This document shows, piece after piece, positions 40,886 to 50,098 of a stretch of 64,000 bases of DNA (position 1 is its first letter; every line of letters starts with the position of its first letter). Where the stretch lies: contig NZ_PYUI01000002.1 in assembly GCF_003097355.1 (NCBI RefSeq), forward strand, positions 1-64,000, read 5' to 3'. The notes below the pieces were generated by a model, which saw only the letters and a program-made list of their open reading frames with translations, did not search any database and had not been told where the DNA came from. The position numbers were made by a program, and so were the translations under genes. This DNA is from Arthrobacter sp. H-02-3 (GTDB lineage: Bacteria > Actinomycetota > Actinomycetes > Actinomycetales > Micrococcaceae).

Positions 40886-41488
40886 CTAATCTCTTTGCAG
40901 CGCCTCAAACACGGCGGGCAGCAGGACATCGTTCCTGCCCCAGACGGGGTCGAAGATTTCCACGTACCAGGCATCCGCCAGGACGAGGGCTAGGGTGTCG
41001 TTGGACTCGGCTGCCCAGTCCCTGAGCTGGTCTTCGCCGACAGGCTCTTCGCTGCTGCCCAGTACGGTTACGACGGCGTCGTCCTGAACGGTCACCGGAA
41101 TGGAGGCACTGCTGGCTTCCCCGGGGGCGTGGACCACTGTCACCAGTTCGGTCCGGGTGGACAACGCCAGCAGCGCCGACGCCGTCTCCGGGCTGCAGAA
41201 CGCCGTCACGTAGGCCCGTTGCGCGAGTCCTTCGACCTCCACGCCCGGCTGGGATTCCTTGGTGAAGAGTCCGTTCCGGTTGAGCCGGGCGAGCTCGCCG
41301 GCAATGGCCGTGGTCTCGTCGTCGAACCCTGGGGAGAAGACCCCCGGCTGGTACTGGCTGTTGCCCTCGAGCCAGCGGGCGGTCAGTTCTCCGGCGGCCG
41401 CGATTGAGGTGGCCTGCCGCCATACGTCACGGTCAGCGAGGAGCCGGCCGAAGTTGTCCCGTTCGGTCGTAAACCTGTCCTCTGACAT
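40886..41488 (-). CDS. Hypothetical protein, DUF6919-like
   Basis: This 200-aa soluble protein opens with a pattern recalling DUF6919 proteins of actinomycetes (WRQATSIAAAGELTARWLEG near 23-42, then NRNGLFTKESQPGV). It is mostly acidic with no catalytic motif I can name. Its ATG follows immediately after the stop of the SRPBCC gene, so the two are translationally coupled. It converges on the ABM-like gene. Confidence 0.65.
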   Translation of the reverse strand: MSEDRFTTERDNFGRLLADRDVWRQATSIAAAGELTARWLEGNSQYQPGVFSPGFDDETTAIAGELARLNRNGLFTKESQPGVEVEGLAQRAYVTAFCSPETASALLALSTRTELVTVVHAPGEASSASIPVTVQDDAVVTVLGSSEEPVGEDQLRDWAAESNDTLALVLADAWYVEIFDPVWGRNDVLLPAVFEALQRD

Positions 41489-42028
41489 TCAGGCCTCCCT
41501 TGCCGTGGGCTGAGCCGTGGACCCATCTGCGGGCTGCCCCTGCGGGGCGTGGTGCTGCAGCAGGATGGACAGCCGTTCGCAGCTGGCACGGAGCGCCTCG
41601 AGTTCGCGCCGGCTGTAGTCCTCGATGATCTGATTGATCCGCTCGGCGAGGTGCTCGTCGTCGACCTCGAACGCGTGATTGAGCGTGACCACCGTGAGCC
41701 CGTCCGCCTGCCGGATCTCCCAGTCGCCGCCGAGCTGCTGGAGCGGTGCTTCCAGATTCAGTTGCTGGAACTCCGCGCGGTGGCGGGCGGCATCAAAGAC
41801 GCGCCAGCAGTGGCTTGAACTGAGCGAGCCGTTGGACACCACCGACGTTCGGAGCTCGTGCGTGGTCTCGTCGCCGCTGACGCGCTCCGAATAGACCGTC
41901 AGTCCGTCGAGGTACGGCCAGTGCGAGGCGTCCCGCAGCATGCTGAAGACCAGGTCCGCCGGGGCGTTGATGCTGAGCCGGTGCGTGGTCCGGTGCGCAA
42001 TGCGCGGCGTGCTCACTGACAAGTTCAC
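41489..42028 (-). CDS. SRPBCC (START/polyketide cyclase-like) protein
   Basis: This protein of about 180 aa has a helix-grip fold. The opening RLSINAPADLVFSMLRDASHWPYLDG and its long C-terminal helix are typical of SRPBCC proteins that bind hydrophobic ligands or act as aromatase/cyclases. No polyketide genes are near. The start is uncertain: GTG 42028, TTG 42022 and GTG 42016 are all close to AGGAGGGG; the longer frame to 42100 lacks support. It is followed directly by the DUF6919-like gene. Confidence 0.75.
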   Translation of the reverse strand: MNLSVSTPRIAHRTTHRLSINAPADLVFSMLRDASHWPYLDGLTVYSERVSGDETTHELRTSVVSNGSLSSSHCWRVFDAARHRAEFQQLNLEAPLQQLGGDWEIRQADGLTVVTLNHAFEVDDEHLAERINQIIEDYSRRELEALRASCERLSILLQHHAPQGQPADGSTAQPTAREA

Positions 42029-42299
42029 CCCTCCTGTGTCGCGTTGTCTTTCTGCCGGTCTTCTATGCAGGCTAGGCCAGTTGAGCCCCGCCGTGAACAA
42101 TTCCGTCCCGCCGCGTCACGAAGTGCAACGTGCGGTAACACTGGGCCCTTCCAGGCCCCGCCAGCGGACTCCGGATGAACGGCTGTTACCGCCTGTATCC
42201 CTTGGTTTCACCCGGTTTCACGGCGCTTTGACCGGCTTTCGTAGGCCCCGGATAGTTGCTGGCACCAGCACCACCGACAACTACTCTCAAGGGGAAAAC

Positions 42300-43283
42300 A
42301 TGTCCAGTCTTGCATTCAAATCGGGTGTCACTGTCGCCCTAGCGGCCAGCACCCTCCTGGGTCTTGCGGCCTGCTCCGATCCCGGTGCCGCAGCTGCCAG
42401 CGGCACCACGGCGGCGCCGTCGTCCTCCTCCGGTGTCAAGCAGTTCAACCTCTCGCCGCAGCAGGACCGCATCAAGGTCACAGTGGACGCCGCGGCAGCC
42501 AAGCTTGTCCCGGACACCATCAAGAAGGACGGGAAGCTGACCGTGGCCGTGAGCCCGTTCGCGGCGCCGCTGGCCGTCTACGCGACCGACAACAAGACGC
42601 CGGTGGGCAACGAGGTGGACATCGCCGTCGCACTGGCCGAGTCCCTGGGGCTGGAGGCGGACATCGTTCCGACCGCGTGGGCCGACTGGCCGCTCGGCGT
42701 CGAATCCGGGAAGTATGAGGCCGTGCTCTCCAACGTCACCGTCACGGAGGAGCGCAAGCTCAAGTTCGACTTCGCCAGCTATCGCGAGGACAAACTGGGC
42801 TTCTACGCCAAGGCGGACAGTGGCATCACCAAGGTCGAGTCGGCACCGGATGTCGCGGGCAAACGCGTGATCGTCGGCTCCGGCACCAACCAGGAAGCGA
42901 TCCTCCTGCGCTGGGATGAGGAGAACAAGAAGAACGGCCTCAAGCCCGTGGACTTCCAGTATTACGACGACGACTCCGCCTCCCAGCTGGCCATCCAGTC
43001 CGGCCGTGCGGACCTCACCTTTGGTCCCAACGCCACGTCAGCCTACAAGGCCGCCACGGACGCCAAGACCAAGCTGGTGGGCCTGGTGGCCGGCGGCTGG
43101 CCGCTGAAGGCCAACATCGCCGTCACCACCAAGAAGGACAACGGCCTTGCCGCTGCGGCCCAGGCCGGACTGAACCACCTCATCCAGGACGGCAGCTACG
43201 CCAAGATCCTGGACCGTTGGGGGCTTTCCGACGAGGCCGTAGCGAAGTCGGAGCTGAACCCGCCGGGCCTGCCGAAGAAGTAG
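42300..43283 (+). CDS. Amino-acid-type ABC transporter binding lipoprotein
   Basis: This 327-aa solute-binding protein (family 3) has a lipoprotein signal ending in LGLAAC with Cys25. The body shows features of polar amino-acid receptors, including VDIAVALAESLGLEADIVP and VIVGSGTNQEAILLRW. It closely resembles the second receptor at 48177-49226 in order and length. No permease or ATPase gene is adjacent, so it probably feeds the transporter at 49235-51213. It is transcribed toward the LLM monooxygenase genes across a terminator. Confidence 0.88.
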   Translation: MSSLAFKSGVTVALAASTLLGLAACSDPGAAAASGTTAAPSSSSGVKQFNLSPQQDRIKVTVDAAAAKLVPDTIKKDGKLTVAVSPFAAPLAVYATDNKTPVGNEVDIAVALAESLGLEADIVPTAWADWPLGVESGKYEAVLSNVTVTEERKLKFDFASYREDKLGFYAKADSGITKVESAPDVAGKRVIVGSGTNQEAILLRWDEENKKNGLKPVDFQYYDDDSASQLAIQSGRADLTFGPNATSAYKAATDAKTKLVGLVAGGWPLKANIAVTTKKDNGLAAAAQAGLNHLIQDGSYAKILDRWGLSDEAVAKSELNPPGLPKK

Positions 43284-43290
43284 CCAGTCA

Positions 43291-43350
43291 ATCGATTGCT
43301 CCGTAACCGCCCTTCTGGGGTCTGAAAACGGCGGCTACGGAGCAATCGAT
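43291..43350. repeat. 60-bp inverted repeat (family member B)
   Basis: The 21-base arms ATCGATTGCTCCGTAACCGC(C) and complement have one mismatch and a loop of 18 bases containing CTGAAAAC. The repeat begins 8 bases after the binding-protein stop. ATTGCTCCGTAAC is shared with the element at 43429. Confidence 0.85.
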
Positions 43351-43362
43351 GGTGCTGAAGCC

Positions 43363-43402
43363 AAAGAATCCCCGCCGGGAACGTTTCCGGCGGGGATTCT
43401 TT
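43363..43402. terminator. Intrinsic terminator between convergent genes
   Basis: A 16-bp perfect stem, AAAGAATCCCCGCCGG with its complement, closes an 8-base loop. The right arm ends in TTT, giving a T tract in both directions. It lies between repeats B and C. Confidence 0.92.
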
Positions 43403-43428
43403 GTGTCTGCCTGTGATTTGCCTGGAAC

Positions 43429-43488
43429 GTCGATTGCTCCGTAACTGCCGTTATGGGTACTGAAAACGGCAGTTACGGAGCACTCGAC
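43429..43488. repeat. 60-bp inverted repeat (family member C)
   Basis: Arms of 24 bases (GTCGATTGCTCCGTAACTGC onward) pair with one mismatch around a 12-base loop. The right arm begins after ACTGAAAACGGC. It ends 18 bases from the LLM gene stop. Confidence 0.85.
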
Positions 43489-43505
43489 GGTGGGGGCGCG
43501 GGCCC

Positions 43506-44912
43506 TTAGGCCGTGACCGGGCTGGCCTCGACGGCGGCGTCCGTGCGGACCGGCGTGGCCAGGCCCAGGTTTTCCCGCAGCGTGCCGCCAGCGTACTGCG
43601 TCGGGTAGACCCCGCGCTCCTGCAGTTCCGGGACGAGGTGGTTGACGATGTCATCGAGTCCGGTGGGAATGAGCCACGGGGAGATGTTGAAGCCGTCGAC
43701 GGCGCCGGTCCGGGCGTACTCGGCCAGCCGGTCCGCCACCTCGGTGTAGGAGCCGGTGAAAGTCGAGTCGCCCCGGCTGGTTTTGGCCGACACGAACTGG
43801 CGGATGGACAGGCCCTTCTCCTTGGCCTCGGCCCGCCACTGGTCCGCGAGCTGGCGGGCCTTGGCGCCGTGGAAGCCGCTGCCGCGGGTTTCCGAGGTTT
43901 CCTCCACCACGGGGTCGATCTCCGGCAGCGGCCCGTCGGGGTCGTAGCCCTGCAGCTCCCGTCCCCAGAACTGCTCGAGGTAGGCGATGGCCTGCTGCGG
44001 GCCGATCTGCAGGCTGCGGACCCAGGCTTTCTTCTCGAGGGCTTCCTGGGGCGTGGCGGCGAGAATGAACTCGCTGGCGGGCATGATCTTTACGTCATTG
44101 GCGCCCCGGCCGGCCCGGAGTGTGCGCTCCACGATGTCGCGACGGAAGTCCAAGGCGTCTTCGAGCTGCGGGTGCGCGGAGAAGATGACGTCCGCCTGGC
44201 GGGCGGCGAAGTCCCGGCCCTCCGGGGAATCCCCGGCCTGGAACAGCACCGGCCGGTATTGGGCGCTGCGCGGCAGCCGCGGGGTGACGTCCACGGAGTA
44301 GTGCCGGCCGGTGTGGCGCACGCGCCGGACGGCGCCCTCCGCCGACCAGCGGGCCGAGGAAGCCGAGGCCGCGATGGCGGCGTCGTCCCACGCGTCCCAG
44401 ATCCGTTTGGCTGTTTCGACGAAGGCCTCGGCGTGCGTGTACCGGTCCGCGTGGTCCAGATAGCCGCCGCGCCGGAAGTTGGCGCCGGTCCAGGCATTGT
44501 CCGTGGTCACGATGTTCCAGGCCGCGCGGCCGCCCGAGAGCAGGTCCAGCGTGGAGAGCCGGTGTGCCAGGTCTGCGGGGTCGTTGTACGTGGTGTTCTG
44601 GGTTGCGACCAGGCCGATGTTTGTGGTCACGGCGGCGAGGGCGGCCAGGGCCGTCTGCGCGTCGGGCCGGCCGGCGACGTCGAGTGCGTGCGGGCGGCCG
44701 AGGTGCTCGCGCAGCCGCAGGCCCTCGCCGAGGAAGAACGCAGCGAACAGGCCGCGCTCGGCGGTCTGGGCGATGCGACGAAACGATTCGAAGTCCGTCT
44801 GGGACCCGGATTCGGCTGTTTTCCAGACGGTTCCGGAGTTGACGCCCTGGAAGAAGACACCCAGCTGGATCTGCCCGGACGGGGTGAATTCGGTGGTGGT
44901 GCTGTGGCTCAT
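43506..44912 (-). CDS. LLM flavin monooxygenase, NtaA/SnaA/DszA family
   Basis: This 468-aa FMN-dependent monooxygenase has the family opening IQLGVFFQGVNSGTVWK, NIGLVATQNTTYNDP and the loop LSGGRAAWNIVTTDN. Members oxidise nitrilotriacetate, dibenzothiophene sulfone or S-alkyl cysteine derivatives using reduced flavin. AAGGAG precedes ATG 44912; the longer frame to 45110 is unsupported. It resembles CmoJ (YtnJ) of Bacillus in family. It is the last gene of a reverse-strand operon of monooxygenases and ABC transporter genes. Confidence 0.88.
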   Translation of the reverse strand: MSHSTTTEFTPSGQIQLGVFFQGVNSGTVWKTAESGSQTDFESFRRIAQTAERGLFAAFFLGEGLRLREHLGRPHALDVAGRPDAQTALAALAAVTTNIGLVATQNTTYNDPADLAHRLSTLDLLSGGRAAWNIVTTDNAWTGANFRRGGYLDHADRYTHAEAFVETAKRIWDAWDDAAIAASASSARWSAEGAVRRVRHTGRHYSVDVTPRLPRSAQYRPVLFQAGDSPEGRDFAARQADVIFSAHPQLEDALDFRRDIVERTLRAGRGANDVKIMPASEFILAATPQEALEKKAWVRSLQIGPQQAIAYLEQFWGRELQGYDPDGPLPEIDPVVEETSETRGSGFHGAKARQLADQWRAEAKEKGLSIRQFVSAKTSRGDSTFTGSYTEVADRLAEYARTGAVDGFNISPWLIPTGLDDIVNHLVPELQERGVYPTQYAGGTLRENLGLATPVRTDAAVEASPVTA

Positions 44913-44922
44913 GGTGGGCTCC

Positions 44923-46131
44923 TTAATTTTCGGCGACGGCGGCGGTCGGTGAGGTGCTGCCCGCGGCGCCCGCCGGGGTGCTGGCGGCGGCGTATCGGCT
45001 GGCGGGCCGCGCCAGCCCGAGCTGCTCGCGGAAGGTGGCGTCCGGGGTAGTGGGTGCCAGGAGTCCGCGGCGGCGCAGCTCCGGCAGGACCAGTCGCGAG
45101 AGTTCCTCAAGGTCTGTGTCCAGCACGGCGGGGTGCAGGCGGACGCCGTCGGCCCACGCCAGCACCTCAGTGAGCAGCTCGGTCAGCTCGGCGGCCGTTC
45201 CGACGAACCGCGCCCGCGGGCTCTCCCACGCGGTGTGGCCGTTCAGTGCGGCAAGCCTGTCCGCGGCGGCCTGGCCACGGGAGTCCAGCACGACGTCGAG
45301 TTCGGCGATCAGCGCAGGCTCACTCCCGCCGGCGGCGAGGTGCGCCCGCGTCTCCGCGAGCTCGGCGGCCAGGAGCTCGGGCGCCGGGGCCGAGACGAGG
45401 AGCGCATCGGCCGCCCCGGCCGCGACGGCCTCCGGGGTGAGGAGCCCGGCTGGGGCCAGCACGGGCAGCTGGCCCTGAAGCGGCCGCGGAATGATCGACG
45501 GACCCTTCACGGAATAGTTGCCGTTGTCGACGTCGATGTAGTGCAGCTTGTCGACGTCGAGGTAGCGCCCGGTGGAGACGTCACGGATCACGGCGTCGTC
45601 CTCCCAGGAGTCCCAGAGCCGGCGGCTGACCTCGATCGAATCGGCGGCCTCCCGGGAGAGACCCGCCCCGCGCACCGTGTCCCGTCCGACGGCGGCGGCA
45701 TCGGCCGCGCTCGGCGACGCCGCCACGAGCCAGCCGGCCCGTCCGCCGGAGACGTAGTCCAGGCTGGCCAGCTGGGTGGCGATGTGGAACGGCTCGGTGT
45801 ACACAGTGTCCGCTTCCGGGATGAGCGCGAGGGACCGCGTCACGGGACCGGCGAACGCGGCACGCTGCAGGGCGTTGAGCCGGGCGGTATCATCCGGGCC
45901 GGGCTGCCCTGGCAGGGCGGAGTCGGGCAGGCCGGGGTCGGAAAGCGTCGCGGCGTGGAACCCGGCAGACTCGGCGGCGAGCACGGCGCCGCGGAGGTGG
46001 TCCGGGGACAGTACGGCGCCGGGCACCGTGCGGGAAGCCCGCCACGCGGCCGGGTGGCTGCCGGCGCCGTCGAGCTCCAGCAGCAGGAGGCCGCGGCCCC
46101 GCGGCTGGTCATTTGGGGGAAGGGTGCTCAT
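44923..46131 (-). CDS. LLM class flavin-dependent oxidoreductase
   Basis: This 402-aa luciferase-like TIM-barrel protein is recognisable by the pattern FHIATQLASLDYVSGGRAGWLVAASPS in the middle and a C-terminal LVLPELRRRGLL shared with its neighbour. The N-terminal half is more divergent and the flavin loop is partly changed. It overlaps the DUF1684 gene by 4 bases and lies 10 bases before the NtaA-type gene. The substrate is unknown; context suggests a sulfur or nitrogen compound. Confidence 0.8.
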   Translation of the reverse strand: MSTLPPNDQPRGRGLLLLELDGAGSHPAAWRASRTVPGAVLSPDHLRGAVLAAESAGFHAATLSDPGLPDSALPGQPGPDDTARLNALQRAAFAGPVTRSLALIPEADTVYTEPFHIATQLASLDYVSGGRAGWLVAASPSAADAAAVGRDTVRGAGLSREAADSIEVSRRLWDSWEDDAVIRDVSTGRYLDVDKLHYIDVDNGNYSVKGPSIIPRPLQGQLPVLAPAGLLTPEAVAAGAADALLVSAPAPELLAAELAETRAHLAAGGSEPALIAELDVVLDSRGQAAADRLAALNGHTAWESPRARFVGTAAELTELLTEVLAWADGVRLHPAVLDTDLEELSRLVLPELRRRGLLAPTTPDATFREQLGLARPASRYAAASTPAGAAGSTSPTAAVAEN

Positions 46132-47024
46132 GATGCGTCCTGACGTTCGTAGGGGATCTGTTCGCCGGCTTCAACCGCCACCGGAAGGCGGTTCTCGGCC
46201 GGGGGCAGCGGGCACGTGGCGAGGTCGGTGTAGGCGCACGGCAGGTTCACGGCCCGGTTGAAGTCCAGAGAAACTGTCCCGTCGGGGCCCGGCGCCGGCA
46301 CGGTGAGCGAGCGGTTGGCAGCGTAGGTGGACTTGCCTGACGTCGCGTCCGTGAACAGCACGGACAGTGTGCCCGGGGCGTGGCCGTTGAAGGCGGTGAG
46401 GCTTAGGTCCTCACCGTGCAGCCGGAAGCGGATCTCGCCCGGTGCCGCATAGACGTGGCGGATTCCCTCGACCGCCGCGCCCACCGTAGTGGGGCGCGGT
46501 TCGGCGAACGGGACGAATATTCCTTGAACGGAATATTCTGCGTCGGGTGCGTAGGCCGGTGTGCCGCGGTAGCCCGTGAGCAGCGGATTGAGGGGATGAC
46601 GGGGCCGTACGACACAGCGGCCGCCGCGCTTGGCGAGCTCGATCACGGTGTGTCCGGCTCCTGCGTCCTCCACGCGCAGGTTGAGCCCTTCGCGCTCGGA
46701 GATCGGGCCGAGGAACACGGTGACGCCAGTCCCTTCCGGGTTCAGTTCCTGCCCGTCGCGGAGGACGCGTTCGCCTGCCCCCAAGACCAGGCGGACGACG
46801 TCGTCCTCGACGCTCCACGTGCCGGGCGCGCCGTCCAGGCGGGCGGGCGAGGCGTCGAGCCAGTGCAGGTGGGTGACGGCGAGGAAGCCGTGGGGATCGG
46901 CGCGGTGGCGTTCGTATGCGGCGTGCCAGTCAGCCCATGCGGCTTCGAAGCCTCGGTCCGGGGTACCGGCGCCCGGGGTGCCGGTCCCCGGGGAGCGGTG
47001 GCTTGTATCAGTGGGTGTAGACAT
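46128..47024 (-). CDS. DUF1684 family protein
   Basis: This 298-aa soluble protein has the DUF1684 pattern, including VTHLHWLDASPARLDG near 51-66 and DFNRAVNLPCAYTDLATCPLPP near 265, the most conserved part of the family. The biochemical role is unknown. ATG 47024 has AGGAG 6 bases upstream. It overlaps the CE1758-type monooxygenase gene upstream by 17 bases and the next LLM gene downstream by 4, so it belongs to the same translation unit. Confidence 0.82.
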   Translation of the reverse strand: MSTPTDTSHRSPGTGTPGAGTPDRGFEAAWADWHAAYERHRADPHGFLAVTHLHWLDASPARLDGAPGTWSVEDDVVRLVLGAGERVLRDGQELNPEGTGVTVFLGPISEREGLNLRVEDAGAGHTVIELAKRGGRCVVRPRHPLNPLLTGYRGTPAYAPDAEYSVQGIFVPFAEPRPTTVGAAVEGIRHVYAAPGEIRFRLHGEDLSLTAFNGHAPGTLSVLFTDATSGKSTYAANRSLTVPAPGPDGTVSLDFNRAVNLPCAYTDLATCPLPPAENRLPVAVEAGEQIPYERQDAS

Positions 47025-48180
47025 GCGAGCTCCTGTGGGTGTTGTGGTCGGCTGCGACGCGGGCCGCGGCATCGGGTTCGGCACCTGTTGTGCCGGCGGG
47101 GCCGGACTCGGGACGCCCCGCGTAGGGGTCCCCGGAGCCCCAGAGTGTGGTGGGCGCGGCGGCACGCACGCCCGGAATGACCTCGAGCGCGAACCGCTCC
47201 AGGATCTCCAGCTGCTGGTCGAAGGGCAGCGTGGTGGGCAGGGAGATGGACTGGAGGTCATGGCCGTAGAGCGAGTGGTAGCTGAGGATCTTGTCGATCA
47301 CCTGCTCCGGGCTGCCCACCAGGGCCGGTCCCTCGGCCACGGCGTGGTCGATGTCGCGGTACGGGGAGTTGTTCCCGGGAACGTTCCGGCCGGTCGTAAG
47401 GGCCTCATAGACCGGGCCGAACTGCCGCTTGGCCTCCTGCGTGGTGTCCGCGATGAACACCCCGCCCGCGCCGGAGCCGGAGCCCAGATACTGGTGGCGG
47501 GGATCGTGGCCGTGGCGTTCGTATTCCTCGCGATAGTGGTCGATCAGCACCTTGTAGTTTTCGCGCGGCTGGATCGCGTTGGCCGTGAACAGCGGGTCGC
47601 CCCACTGCGCCGCCAGGGCCGCAGAGGTCAGGCTGGTGGCCGAACCGTGCCACACCCGCGGCGCGCCGGCGAACGGACGGGGCGTCGTCGTGGTGGGCTC
47701 GGTCAGGGCGGGCCGGAAGCGTCCGGACCATGTGACGTTCTCCTCGGTCCACAGCCGGCGCAACAGGCCGTACTTCTCGGCGAGGAGCTCCCACTGATCC
47801 GCCAGGTCCAGGCCGAACAACGGGTACTGCAGCACCTCGTTGCCCTTGCCGATCACGAGTTCCAGCCGGCCGCGGCTGAGCTGATCGATCGTGGCATAGT
47901 CCTCGGCGACCCGCACGGGATCCAGTACGGAGAGCACGGTCACGCCGCTTTGCAGCCGGATCCCGGAAGTGACTGCGGCGATGGCGGCGAGCACCGTGGT
48001 GGGGGAGGAGGAGATGAACTCGCCCGCATGTCGTTCGCCGACCGAGAAGCTGTCGTAGCCGAGTTCCTCGGCCCGGCGCGCCGTTTCCACCACCTGGTTG
48101 AGCCGGTCCGCGGTGGAGACGATCTCCCCGGTGACGGGGTTTTTCAGGTGCGGGATGATGTCGAGGACCTGGAACCTCAC
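47008..48180 (-). CDS. LLM monooxygenase, CE1758/CmoO-like
   Basis: This 390-aa FMN-dependent luciferase-like protein has the typical opening VLDIIPHLKNPVTGE, SVGERHAGEF (30s-50s) and QLSRGRLELVIGKGN near 105. It belongs to the actinobacterial CE1758 group. This group often sits beside amino-acid ABC transporters and is related to YtmO-type enzymes of sulfur salvage. A C-terminal tail of 40 residues beyond the barrel is Ala/Gly-rich. It overlaps the upstream binding-protein gene by 4 bases. Confidence 0.83.
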   Translation of the reverse strand: MRFQVLDIIPHLKNPVTGEIVSTADRLNQVVETARRAEELGYDSFSVGERHAGEFISSSPTTVLAAIAAVTSGIRLQSGVTVLSVLDPVRVAEDYATIDQLSRGRLELVIGKGNEVLQYPLFGLDLADQWELLAEKYGLLRRLWTEENVTWSGRFRPALTEPTTTTPRPFAGAPRVWHGSATSLTSAALAAQWGDPLFTANAIQPRENYKVLIDHYREEYERHGHDPRHQYLGSGSGAGGVFIADTTQEAKRQFGPVYEALTTGRNVPGNNSPYRDIDHAVAEGPALVGSPEQVIDKILSYHSLYGHDLQSISLPTTLPFDQQLEILERFALEVIPGVRAAAPTTLWGSGDPYAGRPESGPAGTTGAEPDAAARVAADHNTHRSSHVYTH

Positions 48181-49226
48181 TGTGTTTTCCCTGTCTCTGT
48201 TTTCCCTGCGGGGCCCGTCCCGAAGTTTGCCTCGGTGAAGGTCTTGGACTCGGGAAGGGCTTCCTCGGAGAGTCCCCAGCGGTCCAGGACCTTGGCGTAG
48301 GAGCCGTCCTTGATCGCGGAGTTCAGTGCGTCCGTGATGGCCGGGGCCAGGCCGTTGCCCTTGAGCGTGGTGGCCGCGACAAGGGTCTCGGACGGCCAGC
48401 CGGCGTTGACCTTGCCCACCACCTTGAGGTCGTCGCGGGTGTTTTCCCGGTAGGTGACGGACGGATAGGGCGCCAGGTTCAGATCCGTGCGTCCGGAGGA
48501 CAGGGCCAGGATGGTGTCGGCATCGGAGGAGTAGTACTGGAGCACCGCCGGGGCCTTGCCCTTGGCCTCCAGCTCCTTGTTCCAGGCGATCAGGATCTTC
48601 TCCTGGTTGGTGCCGGAGCCCACGGAGATCTTGAGGCCGGAGATGTCATCGGAACCCCTGATGTTGTAGGTGGAGCTCTTCTTGGCCTCGAAGCCCATGT
48701 ACGCGGCGCGGTAGCTGGAGAAGTCGAAGAGCTTCACGCGGGCGGCGTTGATGCCCACATTGGAGAACACGGCCTCGAAGTCGCCGGACTGCGTCTTCAG
48801 GGGCCAGTTCTCCCAGGAAGTGACCTGGACATCCAGCTCCAGGCCCAGCTTGTCGGCGACCAGTTGGGCCAGGTCCACCTCCACCCCGATCGGGGTCTTG
48901 TCGTCGGTGGCGTGGAAGGACAGCGGGATCGCGCCCGCCGTCGTGGCGACGGTGAGCTTGCCGTCCTTGCCGATCAGCGCGGGGACCTCCGCGGCCGCGG
49001 CCGCGTCCTTCCCGACCCGGATACGCTGCTGGTCCGGCGAGGTGTTGTAGACGACGCCGTTGCGCGCCGCCGTCGTCGCGGGCTGCCCGCCTGACGCGGC
49101 GGAAGCGCCGGGATCGGAGCAGGAGGTCAGGGCCAGCGTGCCGGACAGGGCTCCGAGGAGGACGACGGCGGGAAGCGCCGCGGGCTTTCGACGGCGGACG
49201 GTGCGGAGGGCGGGACGGATTGCCAT
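48177..49226 (-). CDS. Amino-acid-type ABC transporter binding lipoprotein
   Basis: This 349-aa family-3 receptor has a lipoprotein signal (GALSGTLALTSC, Cys36) after a basic N-terminus. The mature protein includes VGSGTNQEKILIAW and QYYSSDADTILALSSGRTD, parallel to the receptor at 42300-43283, so the two are paralogues. It lies 8 bases after the ATPase gene, with permease, ATPase and receptor forming a full importer. Specificity may be for a cystine-like or S-modified amino acid, judged only from context. Confidence 0.9.
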   Translation of the reverse strand: MAIRPALRTVRRRKPAALPAVVLLGALSGTLALTSCSDPGASAASGGQPATTAARNGVVYNTSPDQQRIRVGKDAAAAAEVPALIGKDGKLTVATTAGAIPLSFHATDDKTPIGVEVDLAQLVADKLGLELDVQVTSWENWPLKTQSGDFEAVFSNVGINAARVKLFDFSSYRAAYMGFEAKKSSTYNIRGSDDISGLKISVGSGTNQEKILIAWNKELEAKGKAPAVLQYYSSDADTILALSSGRTDLNLAPYPSVTYRENTRDDLKVVGKVNAGWPSETLVAATTLKGNGLAPAITDALNSAIKDGSYAKVLDRWGLSEEALPESKTFTEANFGTGPAGKTETGKTQ

Positions 49227-49234
49227 GGGTTTCC

Positions 49235-50098
49235 TTAGATGTTGAAAGCGGGCTCGATCACCTTGGAGAAGAAACTCCGGGTGCGGTCTTCCTGCGGGTT
49301 GGTGAAAATCTTTTCGGGTGTGTCTTGCTCCACGATCTGGCCCTGGTCCATGAACACGACCGTGTCGGCAACGTCGCGGGCGAAGCCCATCTCATGCGTG
49401 ACGATGATCAGCGTGGTGCCGGAGTTGGCGAGCTCGCGAATGACGTCCAGCACCTCGTTGACCAGTTCCGGGTCCAGCGCCGAGGTGGGCTCGTCGAAGA
49501 GCAGGATCTTCGGGTCCAGGGCCAGCGCCCGGGCGATCGCGACGCGCTGCTGCTGGCCGCCGGACAGCTGGCGGGGGTAGGCGCCGGCGCGGTCCTTCAA
49601 CCCCACCCGGTCCAGCAGTTCCAGCCCCCGTTCGAGGGCCTCGGCTTTGGAGAGCCGGGGTTTGCCGGCACGGGGTGCGACGACGGGCGCCTCGGTGACG
49701 TTCTCCAGCGCGGTCAGGTGCGGGAACAGGTTGAAGTTCTGGAACACCATGCCGATTTCGGTGCGCTGCCTGAGGATCTCCTTCTCGCGGAGCTCGTGCA
49801 GCTTGCGGCCCCGGACCTCGTAGCCCACCAGGGTGCCGTCGATGGCGATGAACCCGGCGTCGACCTTTTCCAGGTGGTTGATGGTGCGCAGGAGGGTGGA
49901 CTTGCCGGACCCGGAGGGTCCGACGATTACGGCGACTCCGCCGGGCTCGACCGTCAGCGAGATGCCCTTGAGGACTTCCGTGGCGCCGAAGGACTTGCGG
50001 ACCTTCGTGATCTCAACGAGGCCCCGGGTGGATTCCCGGGCTGCGGTGGTTTCCAGGGCTTCGTGGGCTCCGGCGGCCGGAAGGACCGAGGTGCTCAT
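49235..50098 (-). CDS. Amino-acid-type ABC transporter ATPase
   Basis: This 287-aa nucleotide-binding subunit has Walker [10 protein letters not shown] (60-68), Q-loop [11 protein letters not shown], signature LSGGQQQR and Walker [12 protein letters not shown], all as in GlnQ/HisP. A linker of 25 residues precedes the fold. It overlaps the permease stop by 4 bases and precedes the receptor gene. Confidence 0.93.
   Translation of the reverse strand: MSTSVLPAAGAHEALETTAARESTRGLVEITKVRKSFGATEVLKGISLTVEPGGVAVIVGPSGSGKSTLLRTINHLEKVDAGFIAIDGTLVGYEVRGRKLHELREKEILRQRTEIGMVFQNFNLFPHLTALENVTEAPVVAPRAGKPRLSKAEALERGLELLDRVGLKDRAGAYPRQLSGGQQQRVAIARALALDPKILLFDEPTSALDPELVNEVLDVIRELANSGTTLIIVTHEMGFARDVADTVVFMDQGQIVEQDTPEKIFTNPQEDRTRSFFSKVIEPAFNI

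Noticed and set aside
43506..45110. Longer start for the NtaA-type monooxygenase at 45110
   Set aside because: The extra 66 codons overlap the upstream LLM gene and are Arg/Pro-rich; ATG 44912 has AAGGAG at correct spacing.
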